A stretch of DNA of 11,807 nt from an uncultured Bacillota bacterium (GCA_959606705.1 CAUHLX010000051.1:1-11807); one strand, 5' to 3'. Shown: positions 1 to 7,966, counted from the stretch's first letter. A program made the numbers and translations. Notes: generated from the sequence alone by a model not told the origin.

Positions 1-660
1 ATCCTGACCCAGACGAACTCTCCATACCTTCTTCTCGATGGTGGCGCCGTCATCCGAAACAATCTGATCCTTCGGCAGCGCAAAGGCCGCCGTCGTGGGA
101 ACGAGAACTGCTCCCACGGAGGGCAGCTCGACGGTGGTTTCCGCCAGCCAGGCCCCATTTTCATCCTGCGCTTCTTCGGCGGTGAGCAGGCCCAGTCCCG
201 CCAGTTGATCCGCGCTATATAGGGTCCAGCAGGTCGCGTCCGTCACCGTGGTGACCGAAGAGCTCACATTGCCCAGAGAATCATAGGCTTCTTCCGTTTC
301 CCGTTCCGTGGGCTCCTTCCACATGCCCTCTTTATTAATGACATACCAGCTGTAATCCGCCGCGCCGGACGCTTCGGTACTGGGTGTGTAAGTAATTTCC
401 CTCGTCAGATCCGCGGTACCGTTGTTCCAGGTGATCACCGCCGTGGCTTCCGTCCCTTCTCCGGTGGAAACCAGCATGCGGCCGTTCTCCGTCACCCGGA
501 CCGCACTCCCGCTGCTGCCGTCGCTCAGAGAGAGGGAGGCCTTGGCGTAGCGCAGGTAGACATTGGCATATTTCCCCGATCCCGCCTGGCCCGCCCGGGT
601 CAAATGCACGGCGATGGAGTTCAGCTTTACGGTATCGTGAAGCGCGCTCCCATCACTGCT
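1..660 (-). other. Beta-rich region after module 3, possible start of module 4
   Basis: Residues about 1997-2216 begin with an Ig-like stretch (VKLNSIAVHLTRAG ... NVYLRYAKASLSLSDG ... TAVITWNNGTADLTREITY). Then comes WTLYSADQLAGLGLL (about 2141-2155), which resembles the opening unit YLISDAEDLAGLAYLL at residues 103-118. A further module may therefore start here, but the window ends before any GLUG turn. Confidence 0.4.
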
Positions 661-3600
661 GAAGAGAATCGGGTACAGCCCTTCCGGCGCATCCGCTTCC
701 GACTGCTTCCAGCGCGCGTCCGACCACCCGAAGCCGGCGGCCGCGCCGGGCTTGCTCATATCCCAGGTATTGGACTTCCCCTTCATAACCGGGTCCAGCG
801 CGGGACCTCCGTAAAGAGTGTATTTATCCTCGTGATAGTTCGTTTTATCCTCTTTCCACCAAGCGTAGGCTTCCAGAGTCATCCCGGGAGAGGAATTCAA
901 ATCCCAATTGTAGAAACACTGAGAAACCGCGGCTTCGATCTGGGCCGGAATCTCGGCGTTGAAGAAATCCGCGTCGGAGGCCAGCGCCGGAGGCGGTGTG
1001 TTGTTCCCCGCCGTGGGAACCAGCTCCTTCGTGTCCACGGTAATATCCGTCAAACCTACCAGTCCGCCCAGCCGGCCGCTTCCCGTAATCCGACCCGCGG
1101 CAAAGCTGTCCATAAGCGTAAGCTGCATGCTATTGATATGATTCGGCCGATTGATTCCGATGAGGCCTCCGGCAGCGCTCACCTCGCCGCCGGTCAACGC
1201 CGGCGCCGCCAGCTCCACCAGAGAAGCGCAGTTGCTCACCGTCGTGCGCAAGCCCGAACCGCTGCCGCCTCGATCCCCGGTGGAAACCGCCCCGATCAAA
1301 CCGCCGGAACAGCCTTGGTCCCGGATCGAGCCGAAGGCTCCGCACTGTGACATCGTAAGATTCATATCCACCACCTGGCCCACGATCCCGCCGGCGCGCC
1401 CGGAAGCAATGGTCGAGCCGCCGGTGATGCGCACATCGGTATTCACATCGGCCAGGGCTGTGCTGAATACCGTGTTGTTCCCGGAATCCACCGATCCCAG
1501 CAAGCCGCCGCTCACACTGACCATCTGCTGGGAAGGAACTCCCGCGGTGATGGTCCCGCGCACGGTCACATTCTCGATCCGTCCTTCTCCGCACATCGCC
1601 GCCAGCAGGCCGGCGTAAAGATTCCCAGCCTTATGTTCGGGCTCCGATCCCGCCATCACCGGATGAACCTCCCCTCCGGAAAGCTCCAGGTCTCGAATTT
1701 CCGCATTGGACATCTTCCCAAACAGACCGGCGTACACATCCACCCTCGACCCGTCGATCAGATAGCCTCTGCCTTGTGACCGCAGCCCTTTGATTTCGCT
1801 CCCCGTACCCAGCAAATGTCCCTGGAACGGATGCTCCACCGTACCGATGGGCTCCCAGTCCGCAATGGAAGACATGTCAATGGAAGCCGGAGAAGTATGG
1901 GTCCCGTCTTGGCATTCACCGTCCCGCAGGAAATTGCACTCCGCGATTCGATAGTAGGTATTCTGCGTCCCGTGACCCGCGTTGATAAAATCACGGAAAT
2001 CCTTGAGGACATTTAAATTGTAGATAATATAGGGATTTCGCTCCGTCCCGTCGCCCACGTCAAAAGGCGCCACGACCACCTTGGTGGTAATGTCGTGATA
2101 AACCTTGTCTCCCACCTGATAGCGCACCGTAAACACGGTGTCTCCGCTTCCGCCGCCCAGTCCGAAGCTGCGGTCCTGATCCAGCTGGTCGGTCAGCCAG
2201 TTGTTCCCCGCGCCATCCCCCAGTTTATCCCAGGAGATCGCGGTAAAGGAGGTGTCCGCCACTTTAAAGCTGGCCTTCACCCGCCCGGTGCTGCTGCTGG
2301 CATCGAAATGAAACATCTTGATGGCGGCCAAAGCGGATTCCATTCCGCCGGATTGGCTGCCCGTAAAAGCCGGGAGCACGGGGTATGCGTTCTCCGTTCC
2401 CGCGGTGTACTGATCAAATCCCGGCAGGGCGCCGGAGAACTGCTCGGTGGTCAGCGCCGTGATTCCCGCGATGCTGGAAGAATCAAATGCTTCCCCTCCG
2501 TCGGCGTTGCCCGAAACTCCGGGATAGGGCCCGATGATCTGACGATCAAAATAACAGTTTTCGAACATTCCGGTTTGATACTTCACCGTCCCCGCAAGAG
2601 CCCCGGAGGGGCCCTGACCAACGTAATAGCTATTGGAAACCACCTTCGCGCGGTTGACCGTAATGCTTCCCGCCAAGCCGCCGGACTGGGAGGCCGAGGT
2701 ACTCAGACTCCGAATGTTCCCGACAGCGTAGCAGTTGGCAATCGTCCCGCTGAAGGAGCCTGCCAGGCCTCCGCAATTCCCTCCGCCTGTAAGGTTTCCC
2801 CAGAAAAAAGAATTGGAAATCTTCGCGGCTCCCATTCCTACCAAGCCGCCGGCAGGCTTGGTCACCCCGCTGCCCTGAGTGATTTCTCCCGACACCCAGC
2901 AATTCTTCACCTCGTTGGAACCGGATTTCCCCATCAGCCCGCCTACCTGAGGCGCTCCTGAAATAGCCCCGCTGAAGCTGCAGGAATTCAGAGTCACGCC
3001 CCCGTTGGCTTCGCCGATGATCCCGCCTGCGTATTCATCGCTGGCATTGGTTCCGTTCACAATGGTGATATTTCCTTCCACCTGACAGTTTTGAAGAGTC
3101 CCCGACATTCTGCCGACCATTCCGCCCATTCGATCGTGTCCGGAATAAGCAAACGTAAAATCCATCCCCGTGACAGAACAGTCTTTCAGCACATTCGTAC
3201 CGGAAGCATCCCCGATCAGCAGGCCGACTCCTTTGGTATTGTAGCCCTGTGCCTTGATCTCGGCCAGAGGATTTTCAATATGGACATCGGTGACGGCTCC
3301 CCCGACCAGCGCTCCGAACAGCATTCCGAAATTACGATGTTCTCCGTTTGTCATAATGATTCCGTTGGCCCGAGGGTCCACGAACCGTATGGAGGAAACC
3401 TTGCAATAAGGAGATGCGCCGATTCCCAGCATGCCGTTGGAGCCCATGCTCCCCTTCGCGTTCGAGGGGAAAACAGCATTTAAAATTTCACAGCCGCCCC
3501 CGTCCAGGGACGCACAGAAGCGGTTGACATCGTAATCCGCGACTCCTTTGATCGGGGCCTTTCCGCTGAGATCGATGCTCGAGGCGCTGATCGCAAAGGA

Positions 3601-6600
3601 ATTTCCGGTATAAGCTCCGCCTCCGCTCTGACAGTAATTCAGGAAATCATAAAATTGGTCCACATCTTCTATGGTATTGATCCTCCCGATTTCCTCCTCC
3701 GCCGCCGGCTGGCGAAAGGCGTAGAGTGCCTTCCGTTCCACAAAAGCCGGATAGGTTTGGCCGCCGAGGTGGAAGGAAATCTCACGTTTCGAGATCTTTC
3801 CCACGGTTTTATTATCATATGCTCCGAAAATCTCCGTTTCCGACGGAATATCCTCCACCGGAGCATCGGATTTCAAGAGCTCCGCGGGAGCTGATTTCAA
3901 GGCCAGAGACACCCCTGTTTTCATTTGATAGAGATTCCCATATGAATTCGAGGCAGGGTCAAAGGGCTGTTCGCTTTCCACCTCATACCAGCTTTGGGAG
4001 GCCAAAATGGCGAAGTTGCGGATCAATGAGACGAATTCCGGATCGATTCCCGGTTCTTCGCCGATCAGCTCGGTCCACGCCAGCCGGGGATAGCTGCCCT
4101 CGCTCAACTTCCACACGATCCCGCTTTCCGAGGTGATCCCAGACGAGGCAGCGCTGCTGAAACCGGTGAAATCCGCGGAACAAAGGGCGCCGGTGGAAAT
4201 TCCCGGCGTGTAATTGGCGCTCAGCGATTTATTAGCCGCCGCCTGATGGGGCGACAGCAGGTTGTCGTAGAAGACATTCTTATCATTTAAATTATAAACT
4301 CCGGCGGTATGATAAATCGAGCCCAGATAAGGCCCGGTCAACGTTCCCGCGAAATAGCTCTCCGACACGGCGGGGGCGTTGGAGCTCGTCTGCTGGCCCA
4401 CCAGTCCGCCCAATTTCTGAGAAGCGGTGGAGGTAACCGATACATTGGAAGAAATGGTTCCGGTGTAGAGACAATTGCTTACGGCCGCCGAGTTTCCGGA
4501 TAAAGTCCCGGCGATTCCGCCGCCGTTATCCACCGTGATCACGGCTCCCATCCCAAAGCATTCCGAAATCTCTCCGACAGCATATCCGGCGATTCCGCCG
4601 ACGCCGTTTGAGCTGGCGGGGGAGTTGCCATTGTCGATGGAGGAATACGAAATTTCCGCGGAAACTCCACAGCGTACCAGCGGCACACCGCTTCCCGCAT
4701 ATCCGGCGATTCCGCCCACACACGCGCCGGTGGAGCCGGTTCCGCCGCCCTTGACGGAGCCGGTAAACAAACAGCCGGAAATTCCTTCTCCGCCGGCCGC
4801 ATTGCCTGCCACGCCGCCGATCTTCCCATTGTTCTGGCCGTTGGCGGTGATTCCCATTTCAATGGTCGTTTTGGAGACGCAATTTTTAATGGCGCCTCGA
4901 GAATATCCCGCGATGCCGCCGACTCCCGTTTGATCCGTTAACGAAGCTCCCTTGATTCCCTTTATGCCCTTGATCGTTCCCGAAAACCAGCAGTCTTCAA
5001 TGGTTCCCCCGTTGGACGCGGCAAAACCGCCGCAGCTTCCCGCAAAAACGGACCCACTGGGTAAATTGATCTCGGCGTCCACAATGTGGAGTCCGCTCAG
5101 CCTGGCGGTGTCGGCGGTCTGCGCGAACAGCCCGACGGAATCATAAGCTCCCGGATGACTTTCCGAATAAACAAAGTGAATGATTTCCACACCGTCTTCC
5201 GCGGTCATGGTCCCCGCAAAGGGATATGTCAATCCGATGGGCGTCCAGTCCAGACGCCCGCTGCCGCCGCTGCCGCTCTCCCCCGAAAAATTGCTCATGT
5301 CGATCACTCGTTTGGAGCCATCCGCGGACGCGGTTCCGATTAGTTTGAAATATTTCCCCCGAAACCCACTGGTTACCTGGGAATCCACCGCGGCGGTCAA
5401 GGTGGTTCGGATTAAATTCTCCAGCGCATCCGGCGTGGTCACGGAATCCATGGCCTCCGGCGTGGTCGTGGAATTTCCCCCGTCCCCGCCGACGGTGCCT
5501 TTTCCTTGGGAACTCTCCAAGTCCGACGGACTTTCCGATTCCGACGGATTCTCCGATCCTGATGGGGTCTCCGGTTTCGATGAGGTCTCCGATTTCGATG
5601 GGGTCTCCGATTTCGATGGGGTCTCCGGCTTCGTGGAAGACGGTTCCTGCCGAGTCCCCGTTTCATCCTGAGAGGCTGCGTTTCCGCTTCCCCCTTCCGT
5701 AGTTTTCCCGTCGGCGCCGTCCGTATCGTCTAAGTCCTCCGCGTAGACCGGTTCCACAAAGGGAGCCAGCAGTCGCTCCAGCCAACCGCTGGTGCCGGTT
5801 TCCGAACCGTTCTCCGTACCGGAAGCGCCGGTTTCGCCGGCTCCCGCGGAGCTTTGATTGTCAGGCGTCTGTTGATTCGAAGGCCCTGATGGTTCTACGG
5901 ACGCCCCCGGTTCCACACTCCCCCCGGACTGGTTTCCGTTCCCCTCCGTGGAAGATCCGCCGCCGGTTTCGGTTCCGGAAGACTCTCCGGAGCCTTGGGA
6001 ACCCTCAACGCCCTCGGAGCCTTGAGACCCTTGAGCGCCTGAAGCTTCCCCGGAGCCCGGAACCACTTCCGCCCCGCCGGAGCCCTGGGAATTCGAGCCG
6101 TTTCCCCCCTGGGAAGGCTCCGTCGGCTTCACCGCTTCTCCCGTCGTTTCATCGGTCACGCCGGAGCCTGTGGTTCCACCCGTTTCCTCCACGGCCGAAT
6201 CACTGACGGACCCGTCTACGACCTCTTCCGTAAGCTCCGGAAGCAACTGTAAATTTTCCTCCAGCAGCGCCGCGGTCACCTGATCCGCGCCGGAAAGCAG
6301 ATAGGCCAATCCGGCCAAATCCTCGGCATCGGAAATCAAATAGGGATAGTCCGCCGCCGTGCCGATGGCGGAATCGCTGATTCCCTCATACCCGCCGTAG
6401 TCATCATAGATTTTTCTGGAAAAATCGGCGGCTCCCGGATACCACTTCGTGCTTCCCTGAGAAACGGCGGCAAACGGACTGCTCACGGTTTCCACCGTTC
6501 CGTCCGTTGCCGAAATCACCGGCCAGCCCGCGAACACCGTGGAAACCAAAACGGCAAAAACCAAGATTACCGCCGTGCCCTTCCGCACCGCGGCTGTTTT

Positions 6601-6648
6601 CAGCGAATTCATTTTCTTCTGTTGTGTTCGGGGTTTCATTGGGAGCAT
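1..6648 (-). CDS. Giant GLUG-repeat surface protein, 3' end outside window
   Basis: The frame was followed codon by codon and stays open for 2216 codons from the ATG at 6648 to the left edge, so the C terminus is missing. Parts in order: Sec signal peptide (1-40); an opening unit YPYLISDAEDLAGLAYLL (101-118); a Ser/Gly/Glu/Thr/Pro-rich linker (about 137-396); three modules rich in GLUG-type turns such as VGGIAGYA, AGGLVG and SGGLIG (about 407-862, 987-1428, 1533-1996), with spacers between them; then a beta-rich region with another SADQLAGLG-type motif near 2145. GLUG repeats are found in bacterial surface adhesins and in M26 IgA proteases. No HExxH protease motif is seen in the visible part, so adhesin is the better guess. 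Cell-wall anchoring (LPXTG, SLH or other) would lie beyond the window. Confidence 0.9.
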   Translation of the reverse strand, partial: MLPMKPRTQQKKMNSLKTAAVRKGTAVILVFAVLVSTVFAGWPVISATDGTVETVSSPFAAVSQGSTKWYPGAADFSRKIYDDYGGYEGISDSAIGTAADYPYLISDAEDLAGLAYLLSGADQVTAALLEENLQLLPELTEEVVDGSVSDSAVEETGGTTGSGVTDETTGEAVKPTEPSQGGNGSNSQGSGGAEVVPGSGEASGAQGSQGSEGVEGSQGSGESSGTETGGGSSTEGNGNQSGGSVEPGASVEPSGPSNQQTPDNQSSAGAGETGASGTENGSETGTSGWLERLLAPFVEPVYAEDLDDTDGADGKTTEGGSGNAASQDETGTRQEPSSTKPETPSKSETPSKSETSSKPETPSGSENPSESESPSDLESSQGKGTVGGDGGNSTTTPEAMDSVTTPDALENLIRTTLTAAVDSQVTSGFRGKYFKLIGTASADGSKRVIDMSNFSGESGSGGSGRLDWTPIGLTYPFAGTMTAEDGVEIIHFVYSESHPGAYDSVGLFAQTADTARLSGLHIVDAEINLPSGSVFAGSCGGFAASNGGTIEDCWFSGTIKGIKGIKGASLTDQTGVGGIAGYSRGAIKNCVSKTTIEMGITANGQNNGKIGGVAGNAAGGEGISGCLFTGSVKGGGTGSTGACVGGIAGYAGSGVPLVRCGVSAEISYSSIDNGNSPASSNGVGGIAGYAVGEISECFGMGAVITVDNGGGIAGTLSGNSAAVSNCLYTGTISSNVSVTSTASQKLGGLVGQQTSSNAPAVSESYFAGTLTGPYLGSIYHTAGVYNLNDKNVFYDNLLSPHQAAANKSLSANYTPGISTGALCSADFTGFSSAASSGITSESGIVWKLSEGSYPRLAWTELIGEEPGIDPEFVSLIRNFAILASQSWYEVESEQPFDPASNSYGNLYQMKTGVSLALKSAPAELLKSDAPVEDIPSETEIFGAYDNKTVGKISKREISFHLGGQTYPAFVERKALYAFRQPAAEEEIGRINTIEDVDQFYDFLNYCQSGGGAYTGNSFAISASSIDLSGKAPIKGVADYDVNRFCASLDGGGCEILNAVFPSNAKGSMGSNGMLGIGASPYCKVSSIRFVDPRANGIIMTNGEHRNFGMLFGALVGGAVTDVHIENPLAEIKAQGYNTKGVGLLIGDASGTNVLKDCSVTGMDFTFAYSGHDRMGGMVGRMSGTLQNCQVEGNITIVNGTNASDEYAGGIIGEANGGVTLNSCSFSGAISGAPQVGGLMGKSGSNEVKNCWVSGEITQGSGVTKPAGGLVGMGAAKISNSFFWGNLTGGGNCGGLAGSFSGTIANCYAVGNIRSLSTSASQSGGLAGSITVNRAKVVSNSYYVGQGPSGALAGTVKYQTGMFENCYFDRQIIGPYPGVSGNADGGEAFDSSSIAGITALTTEQFSGALPGFDQYTAGTENAYPVLPAFTGSQSGGMESALAAIKMFHFDASSSTGRVKASFKVADTSFTAISWDKLGDGAGNNWLTDQLDQDRSFGLGGGSGDTVFTVRYQVGDKVYHDITTKVVVAPFDVGDGTERNPYIIYNLNVLKDFRDFINAGHGTQNTYYRIAECNFLRDGECQDGTHTSPASIDMSSIADWEPIGTVEHPFQGHLLGTGSEIKGLRSQGRGYLIDGSRVDVYAGLFGKMSNAEIRDLELSGGEVHPVMAGSEPEHKAGNLYAGLLAAMCGEGRIENVTVRGTITAGVPSQQMVSVSGGLLGSVDSGNNTVFSTALADVNTDVRITGGSTIASGRAGGIVGQVVDMNLTMSQCGAFGSIRDQGCSGGLIGAVSTGDRGGSGSGLRTTVSNCASLVELAAPALTGGEVSAAGGLIGINRPNHINSMQLTLMDSFAAGRITGSGRLGGLVGLTDITVDTKELVPTAGNNTPPPALASDADFFNAEIPAQIEAAVSQCFYNWDLNSSPGMTLEAYAWWKEDKTNYHEDKYTLYGGPALDPVMKGKSNTWDMSKPGAAAGFGWSDARWKQSEADAPEGLYPILFSSDGSALHDTVKLNSIAVHLTRAGQAGSGKYANVYLRYAKASLSLSDGSSGSAVRVTENGRMLVSTGEGTEATAVITWNNGTADLTREITYTPSTEASGAADYSWYVINKEGMWKEPTERETEEAYDSLGNVSSSVTTVTDATCWTLYSADQLAGLGLLTAEEAQDENGAWLAETTVELPSVGAVLVPTTAAFALPKDQIVSDDGATIEKKVWRVRLGQD
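661..2052 (-). other. GLUG beta-helix module 3
   Basis: The module covers about residues 1533-1996. It opens with DGTERNPYIIYNLNVLKDF and later DWEPIGTVEHPFQGHLLG, a classical lead-in. About seven GLUG-type turns follow (AGLFG, AGLLAA, SGGLLG, AGGIVG, SGGLIG, AGGLIG, LGGLVG). It closes with APEGLYPILF, the third YPxL-type closure in this protein. Confidence 0.75.
2053..2364 (-). other. Spacer between modules 2 and 3, Ig-like
   Basis: About 104 codons with alternating beta-prone segments (GRVKASFKVADTSFTAISW, GDTVFTVRYQVGDKVYHDITTKVVV). The pattern looks like a bacterial Ig-like or cadherin-like fold, but no specific family is recognised. Confidence 0.4.
2365..3690 (-). other. GLUG beta-helix module 2
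   Basis: The module covers about residues 987-1428. It opens with INTIEDVDQFYDFLNYC and SIDLSG...PIKG, then carries about eight GLUG-type turns (FGMLFG, VGLLIG, MGGMVG, AGGIIG, VGGLMG, AGGLVG, CGGLAG, SGGLAG). Cysteine often sits in the strand after the turn (LQNCQVEGN, VKNCWVSGE, IANCYAVGN). It closes with ENAYPVLPAF, as module 1 does with YPRLAW. Confidence 0.75.
3691..4062 (-). other. Spacer between modules 1 and 2
   Basis: About 124 codons without GLUG turns. A segment LIRNFAILASQSWYEVES is followed by a predicted beta-rich part (GKISKREISFHLGGQTYPAFVE). It may be a small all-beta domain; no family is recognised. Confidence 0.4.
4063..5430 (-). other. GLUG beta-helix module 1
   Basis: The module covers about residues 407-862. 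It opens with FRGKYFKLIGTASADG and DWTPIGLTYPFAGTM, the usual lead-in of GLUG proteins. About seven GLUG-type turns follow (CGGFAA, VGGIAGYS, IGGVAGN, VGGIAGYA twice, GGGIAG, LGGLVG), each leading to a strand such as IKNCVSKTTIEMG. It closes with WKLSEGSYPRLAW. Confidence 0.75.
4580..4716 (-). repeat. Two identical 20-base copies in neighbouring GLUG turns
   Basis: The same 20 bases occur at 4580-4599 and 4697-4716, 117 bases (39 codons) apart, and encode the GGIAGYA turn. Shorter related copies lie near 4507-4525 and 4906-4920. The exact identity may reflect internal duplication or gene conversion within the repeat array. Confidence 0.7.
5461..6240 (-). other. Low-complexity Ser/Gly/Glu/Thr/Pro linker
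   Basis: Residues about 137-396 consist mainly of Ser, Gly, Glu, Thr and Pro, with many GSQGSEG- and ETGTSG-like runs. Such stretches are disordered stalks in cell-wall proteins. One hydrophobic island (WLERLLAPFVEPVYAEDLDD, residues 289-308) interrupts it. Confidence 0.8.
5524..5631 (-). repeat. Six tandem 18-bp units coding (K/G/E)(P/S)E(T/N/S)(P/S)S
   Basis: Six successive hexapeptides (KPETPS, KSETPS, KSETSS, KPETPS, GSENPS, ESESPS) fill residues 340-375. At DNA level the units near 5581-5634 (tttcgatggggtctccga) are nearly identical, the others degenerate. This is a tandem repeat whose copy number may vary between strains in steps that keep the reading frame. Confidence 0.85.
6529..6648 (-). 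other. Sec signal peptide of the giant protein
   Basis: Residues 1-40 show a long basic n-region (MKPRTQQKK...KTAAVRK), a hydrophobic core (AVILVFAVLVSTVF) and a likely signal peptidase I site after VFA at residue 40. It lacks the AWF/AAF motif seen in the two TasA-like proteins, so a housekeeping signal peptidase may process it rather than the SipW-type enzymes. Confidence 0.8.
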
Positions 6649-6690
6649 CTTATCTTCCGTTTCCTATGTCTATTTCATTAATTGGTCTCG
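6649..6690 (-). promoter_or_regulatory. Short spacer with ribosome site of the giant gene
   Basis: This is the largest gap within the downstream operon. On the minus strand AGGAAACGGAAG lies just ahead of the ATG at 6648 and can serve as ribosome site. No hairpin with a T-run and no convincing -35/-10 pair is seen, so read-through from the TasA-like gene is expected. Confidence 0.5.
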
Positions 6691-7461
6691 TTAAAAAGTG
6701 CCGTCCACCATGACCGTGCCGATTTCCTGCCAAGTCACGTAATCACTTTGCTTGGCCTGAAAGGTCAAGGTCACCGTAACGCGGCGGTTTTCAAACACCT
6801 TGGTCGTTCTCGGTCCATCGTAGCAAAACAGCAAAGGCTCCTCGAACAGCGCCAGCTCTACTTCCTCCCCGGCGCCGCTTTCTCCGGCGGTTTTCTTGAC
6901 AGCGGGCACCCTGGTTTGATATTCCCACCAGCCATCCTTGCTTCCTCCCGCCGCTCCGGTTTCCTCTACGTAGACGAAACCGCCGCCTTGGGGATTTCCC
7001 ACGTCTCCGCGAATCAAGCTGGTATCCAGATACTGTCCCGCCGGAGCGCCCGCCTCGGAAGCGTTTTTCACATACCAGGCCGAGGACGAGGTCACCGCGC
7101 CGCTTTCCTGTCGTTCCCAGATGGTGTGGGAAATTTGAACCCGCAAGTCCGTATCGATGAGAGAGCCATTCCTCAGGCGGATTTTCGTAAACAGATTTTT
7201 TCCCGGCACCAGCTTTCCTGCCGCAGGTTCGGCCTCCAATGTGTAACGGACCGCGCCGGCCTTCAACTCAAACTGCTGGGTCTTGGTATCCGCAAACCAG
7301 GCGTAGGAGCGGTTGGTATTCATGGCGCCCAACGTCAGACCCAGGAACAGCAAAAGAAGAACCACACGATAAACCGCCGGCGAATCGTAGAGCCGTCCGC
7401 TCCACTCCGCCGCTTTACTCTTCTTTCCGCCCTTCGCCTTGCTGTTCCCGCTGCCGTTCAT
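6691..7461 (-). CDS. TasA-like secreted protein 2 (SipW-type signal)
   Basis: The product has 256 residues from the ATG at 7461, which has AAAGG nine to ten bases upstream. A TTG at 7500 would extend the frame but has no ribosome site. The N terminus is unusually long and basic (KAKGGKKSK near residues 8-16) before a hydrophobic stretch (about 32-46). It is followed by SYAWFADT (52-59), close to the TWAAFND-type junction of TasA signals. The next segment (FELKAGAVRYTLE, then LVPGKNLFTKIRLRNGSLIDTDLRVQI) matches the strand order of TasA/CalY domains. The rest is beta-rich, Gly/Ser-rich and has no second membrane segment. It is probably exported and cut by one of the two SipW-type enzymes just upstream. 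Similarity to TasA-like protein 1 is limited to the overall plan. Confidence 0.8.
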   Translation of the reverse strand: MNGSGNSKAKGGKKSKAAEWSGRLYDSPAVYRVVLLLLFLGLTLGAMNTNRSYAWFADTKTQQFELKAGAVRYTLEAEPAAGKLVPGKNLFTKIRLRNGSLIDTDLRVQISHTIWERQESGAVTSSSAWYVKNASEAGAPAGQYLDTSLIRGDVGNPQGGGFVYVEETGAAGGSKDGWWEYQTRVPAVKKTAGESGAGEEVELALFEEPLLFCYDGPRTTKVFENRRVTVTLTFQAKQSDYVTWQEIGTVMVDGTF

Positions 7462-7966
7462 GCAAACTCGCCTTTCTTTCCCGGCGTCTCTGCCGGGCAA
7501 ATTCCATCTCTAATAAAATCCAGAAAAGCAGAAATCCGAAGACCACCGCTTTGACCCAGGTGCGATCCAGCGCCATCACCGGGTATCCGATCAACGGAAT
7601 GCTTGTGACCACCTTACCCTCCGCTCTGGTCAGAGAGGAATTTTCCGGATCACTGCTGGGGTTTGCGTCTCCCCGTGTCTCGGCCAACCCATTTTCATCG
7701 ATGGCCACGATCCGATGAGTAAACCGAACGACCGGCTCCGTGCTGGATCGAAAGGTGACCACGTCGCCCGGCCGGTAGCTTTCTTGAGGCCGGATGATCA
7801 CCACCGATCCTTTGGGGATCGTGGGGGCCATGCTTCCGCTGACCACCGCCAAGGTTTGATACGGCGTAAAGACGGACAGGTTCATCACCACCGCCAGCAG
7901 CAGCAGCAGTATGATGACCGCGTTGACCGCCGCCCTCAGCACCAGACTGTTTTTTCGTTTATCCAT
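7415..7966 (-). CDS. SipW-type (ER-type) signal peptidase I, copy 2
   Basis: This second S26B-type signal peptidase has 183 residues. It has an N-terminal membrane segment (about 13-33), box B VSGSMAPTIPKGS with the nucleophile Ser45, box D FTHRI with His84, box E RGDANPSSD with Asp100 and Asp106, and a second membrane segment (about 136-153). A strongly basic and acidic tail of about 28 residues closes it. The ATG at 7966 is chosen because AGAGG lies about six bases upstream; another ATG at 7972 abuts that site too closely. It overlaps copy 1 by eight bases (ATGGATAA) and the next gene by 47 bases. The two copies are clearly diverged outside the active-site boxes, so this is not a fresh duplication. 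Each may be matched to one TasA-like substrate, but the sequence does not prove it. Confidence 0.87.
   Translation of the reverse strand: MDKRKNSLVLRAAVNAVIILLLLLAVVMNLSVFTPYQTLAVVSGSMAPTIPKGSVVIIRPQESYRPGDVVTFRSSTEPVVRFTHRIVAIDENGLAETRGDANPSSDPENSSLTRAEGKVVTSIPLIGYPVMALDRTWVKAVVFGFLLFWILLEMEFARQRRRERKASLHERQREQQGEGRKEE

Noticed and set aside
604..1350. Plus-strand open frame of 248 codons
   Set aside because: It lies fully antisense to the giant gene, encodes an Arg/Pro-rich chain without recognisable domain, and results from GC-rich codons on the other strand.
2095..2961. Plus-strand open frame of 288 codons
   Set aside because: It is antisense to GLUG modules 2 and 3, has no plausible ribosome site or domain, and has the composition of a shadow frame.
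1..6648. Giant protein as an M26 IgA-type protease
   Set aside because: GLUG repeats occur in that family, but no HExxH zinc motif is seen in the visible 2216 residues; the missing C terminus leaves the question open.
7462..7500. Longer TasA-like protein 2 starting at a TTG
   Set aside because: No ribosome site precedes the TTG, whereas the ATG at 7461 has AAAGG at suitable distance.
6682..7554. Plus-strand open frame of 290 codons
   Set aside because: It mirrors TasA-like protein 2, whose signal peptide, AWFADT motif and TasA-type strands make the minus strand the coding one.
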